DNA of 7,201 nucleotides from Pseudomonas sp. (GTDB lineage Bacteria; Pseudomonadota; Gammaproteobacteria; Pseudomonadales; Pseudomonadaceae). Positions 5,712 to 7,201 of the stretch are shown piece by piece. The stretch is taken from NCBI GenBank assembly GCA_029239415.1, contig JAQZAY010000225.1, forward strand, positions 1-7,201, given 5' to 3'. Numbering within the stretch: the first letter of the stretch is position 1; each line of letters begins with the position of its first letter. The notes under the pieces are model-generated. The model was not told where the DNA came from and did not search any database. It saw only the letters and a list, made by a program, of their open reading frames with translations. Both the position numbers and the translations under genes were made by a program.

Positions 5712-6221
5712 GTGATTCAGTCCCGCTTCAATACCTTCTTCCTCACCCACCGCACGCCCCTGCTGCGCACCCTGCAGCGCCTGGTCGACAGCCCCAGCAC
5801 CGCCGAGGACCTGCTTCAGGAGACCTACCTGCGCGTGGCCCGGGCTCTGCGCGAACGCCCTGTCGAGCACCTGGAACCCTTCGTGTTCCAGGTGGCACGC
5901 AACCTGGCGCTGGATCATCTGCGGGCGCGCAGGCTGCAGAGGCGTACGCTGCTCGACGACGTGCCCGAACGGGTGTTGCACAACGTGCCCGCACCGATCG
6001 GCACCTGTGAGGAGACCGCCCATGCCGAGCAGCTGCTGCGACGCCTGGGCACGCGCCTGACGCTGACCCCGCGTCAGCGGCGCATCTTCACACTCAGCCG
6101 CCTCCAAGGCGCCAGCTACCTGGAGATCGCTGCGCGCTTGCAGGTCTCGCCCAGCACCGTGCAGAAGGAGCTGAAGCTGATCAAAGGCCTCTGCCAGGAG
6201 GTCGCCGGGCGCTGGCGGTAG
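5712..6221 (+). CDS. FecI-family ECF RNA polymerase sigma factor
   Basis: This 169-residue extracytoplasmic-function sigma factor is of the iron-starvation (FecI/FpvI/HxuI-like) type and should direct RNA polymerase to a siderophore or heme receptor gene. Sigma region 2 spans about 5-75, with AEDLLQETYLRV at 31-42 for core binding and FVFQVARNLALDHLRARR at 57-74 for -10 recognition. Sigma region 4 spans about 112-162, with LTPRQRRIFTLSRLQG at 118-133 and the helix-turn-helix EIAARLQVSPSTVQKELK at 138-155 for -35 recognition. The start is GTG with only a weak ribosome site (AGG at 5700-5702). The Fur boxes just upstream show iron repression. The TonB-dependent receptor gene starts 241 bp downstream and is the likely target. 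Unusually, no FecR-type anti-sigma gene separates the two. A specific name such as HxuI or HasI cannot be settled from the sequence alone. Confidence 0.92.
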   Translation: MIQSRFNTFFLTHRTPLLRTLQRLVDSPSTAEDLLQETYLRVARALRERPVEHLEPFVFQVARNLALDHLRARRLQRRTLLDDVPERVLHNVPAPIGTCEETAHAEQLLRRLGTRLTLTPRQRRIFTLSRLQGASYLEIAARLQVSPSTVQKELKLIKGLCQEVAGRWR

Positions 6222-6462
6222 GTGTTGGAGACAGTGGCCATGGCGAGGCCGCCCCCACCGATCCGAGCAGGCGCCCTGCGGGTGATCGCTTCATCCTGTT
6301 GGCACACCTTGCCGACCGCGATACGCATGGGTCGGGGCTTCGACGGTTTTTTTACGCGATTCCACAGGCTCATGCGTCTTGTTATAGCCAATGCAACTGA
6401 TTTCCATTCATTCACGGGATCGGTCACTGCCTCTAACGATTCGCGCGACAGGGAGCGCCTCG
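6222..6462. other. Interval between sigma factor and receptor genes, without an anti-sigma gene
   Basis: In most iron-starvation sigma loci a FecR-like gene of about 950 bp lies here; only 241 bp are present. None of the three forward frames resembles FecR. The left part is G+C-rich. The right part (about 6345-6425) is A+T-richer and holds a seven-T run at 6347-6353, a TATAGC hexamer at 6383-6388 and a degenerate Fur-like dyad with AATG and CATT ends at 6390-6408. This is the probable promoter region of the receptor, although I cannot place the sigma-dependent -35 and -10. Confidence 0.55.
6450..6455 (+). promoter_or_regulatory. Ribosome binding site of the receptor gene
   Basis: AGGGAG lies seven bases before the ATG at 6463 and supports this start over the internal ATG at 6535, which would cut into the signal peptide. 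Confidence 0.7.
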
Positions 6463-7201
6463 ATGTTCACAGGTCCACTTCACCCCTCCACGACTCCACG
6501 CCGCCTGAGCCAGCTGTCCTTGTTGACACTGGCGATGCTGACCAGTGGTCTCTACGGCCCCGCCGTCATGGCCGAGCCGCGCGCCCAGGCAAGCCCGTCC
6601 TCCGCCGACCCGACTGCGTTCACCCTCGATCAACGCCCTCTGGTCTCGGCGCTCGAGGCTTTCATGCAGGTCACAGGCTGGCAGGTCGATTATCCGGCGG
6701 CGCTGGTGGCCGACGTGTCGTCGCCAGGCGTACACGGCACCTTGCCGGCCGAGCAGGCGTTGCAGCGCCTGCTGCAAGGCACCGGGCTGCGCTTCCGGCA
6801 ACTCAGCCACGGCCATGTGGTGCTCGAGCGCAAACAGGCCGACTCCGTCATCGCTTTGCAACAGCTGACCGTCAGCGCCACGCGCACGCCACAGGACGTC
6901 GCCTCGGTACCGAGCACGGTCAGCGTGCAGACCCGCGAGCAGCTGGACCGGCAGAACGTCAACGACATCAAGCAACTGGTGCGCCATGAGCCAGGCGTCG
7001 TCGTCGGTGGTGTCGGCCAGCGCAGCGGTCTGAACGGCTACAACATCCGTGGCATCGACGGTGAGCGGATCCTCACGCAAATCGATGGCGTGACGGTTCC
7101 CGACGGTTTCTTCTACGGGCCTTACGCGCAAACCCAACGCAACTACGTCGACCCGGAGATCGTCAAGCGTGTCGAGATCCTGCGCGGGCCGGCTTCGGTG
7201 C
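6463..7201 (+). CDS. TonB-dependent receptor, heme/hemoglobin type, with STN signalling domain (partial, 3' end beyond window)
   Basis: This is the first 246 residues of an outer-membrane receptor that would import heme, or a related iron source, with energy from TonB; the frame stays open to the window edge. A signal peptide (hydrophobic core about 17-36) is probably cleaved after AVMA at residue 37. An STN domain follows at about 53-122 (from FTLDQRPL to HVVLER), the periplasmic module that signals to an anti-sigma factor. A TonB-box-like LTVSATR lies at 135-141. The plug starts near 143 and shows LVRHEPGVVVGG (172-183), GYNIRGIDG (192-200), IDGVTVPD (207-214) and VEILRGPASV at the end. The run GPYAQTQRNYVDPEIVKR (219-236) is what I recognise from the TonB-dependent hemoglobin/transferrin/lactoferrin receptor family. 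The ATG follows AGGGAG (6450-6455) with a seven-base spacer. It is likely transcribed by the upstream sigma factor. The barrel is not in view, so the substrate is inferred. Confidence 0.9.
   Translation, partial: MFTGPLHPSTTPRRLSQLSLLTLAMLTSGLYGPAVMAEPRAQASPSSADPTAFTLDQRPLVSALEAFMQVTGWQVDYPAALVADVSSPGVHGTLPAEQALQRLLQGTGLRFRQLSHGHVVLERKQADSVIALQQLTVSATRTPQDVASVPSTVSVQTREQLDRQNVNDIKQLVRHEPGVVVGGVGQRSGLNGYNIRGIDGERILTQIDGVTVPDGFFYGPYAQTQRNYVDPEIVKRVEILRGPASV

Noticed and set aside
6312..6353. Possible terminator after the sigma gene (CCGACC/GGTCGG stem, then seven Ts)
   Set aside because: The T tract begins 11 bases after the stem, and the nearer stem (GTCG/CGAC) has only four pairs with two extra bases before the Ts, so neither geometry is convincing.
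6224..6400. Open frame of 58 codons after the sigma gene, checked as a FecR remnant
   Set aside because: It has no proper start codon, and neither its sequence nor that of the other two frames resembles the FecR N-terminal or membrane region.
6390..6408. Fur-like sequence with AATG and CATT ends before the receptor gene
   Set aside because: The best match to the 19-base Fur consensus in this area is only about 11 positions, far below the boxes at 5662-5686; it is kept only as a possibility in the intergenic entry.
6222..6989. Open frame of 255 codons running through the intergenic region into the receptor gene
   Set aside because: Its second half is a different frame of the receptor gene, which has clear STN and plug motifs; the first half resembles nothing.

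Overview
The window looks like chromosomal DNA of a fluorescent pseudomonad, most likely the Pseudomonas putida group. The reasons are the high G+C, the P. putida-style 35-bp REP sequences at the left edge, an Ung protein very close to what I remember of the P. putida protein, and a FecI-type sigma factor next to a TonB-dependent receptor. I see no insertion sequence, phage, CRISPR array or toxin-antitoxin module.

Layout from left to right. (1) Bases 1-104 hold an inverted pair of REP elements. (2) ung (uracil-DNA glycosylase) is on the minus strand and diverges from a plus-strand crotonase-fold gene that resembles 3-hydroxyisobutyryl-CoA hydrolase. (3) The crotonase gene converges on a minus-strand gene for a small Tyr/Pro/Arg-rich lipoprotein, and their stop codons abut in the hexamer TGATCA. 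(4) A 210-bp divergent intergenic region with two odd-length dyads separates the lipoprotein gene from a plus-strand cluster: a membrane-anchored sensor diguanylate cyclase, a small cysteine-rich CWC protein and rsuA, closed by a hairpin-plus-T-tract terminator. (5) A tRNA-Gly(CCC) gene follows. (6) A 386-bp gene-free stretch contains short repeats, two dyads and a Fur-controlled promoter. (7) The promoter drives a FecI-family ECF sigma factor gene. After 241 bp without a recognisable gene comes the 5' end of a TonB-dependent, heme/hemoglobin-type receptor with an N-terminal STN signalling domain, cut by the window edge.

How the genes work together. The right end is an iron/heme uptake island: Fur with iron would repress the sigma gene, and under iron starvation the sigma factor would be expected to direct transcription of the receptor. 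The STN domain implies a FecR-like anti-sigma partner, but none lies between sigma and receptor. The middle cluster pairs c-di-GMP synthesis with a 16S rRNA modification enzyme, probably through shared transcription rather than shared function. The left part is housekeeping: base-excision repair and CoA-ester catabolism.

The most unusual points are an apparent frameshift at the conserved ung start codon, the missing anti-sigma gene, and a 12-bp copy of the tRNA anticodon arm in the spacer behind the tRNA. I did not find a convincing wholly new system.
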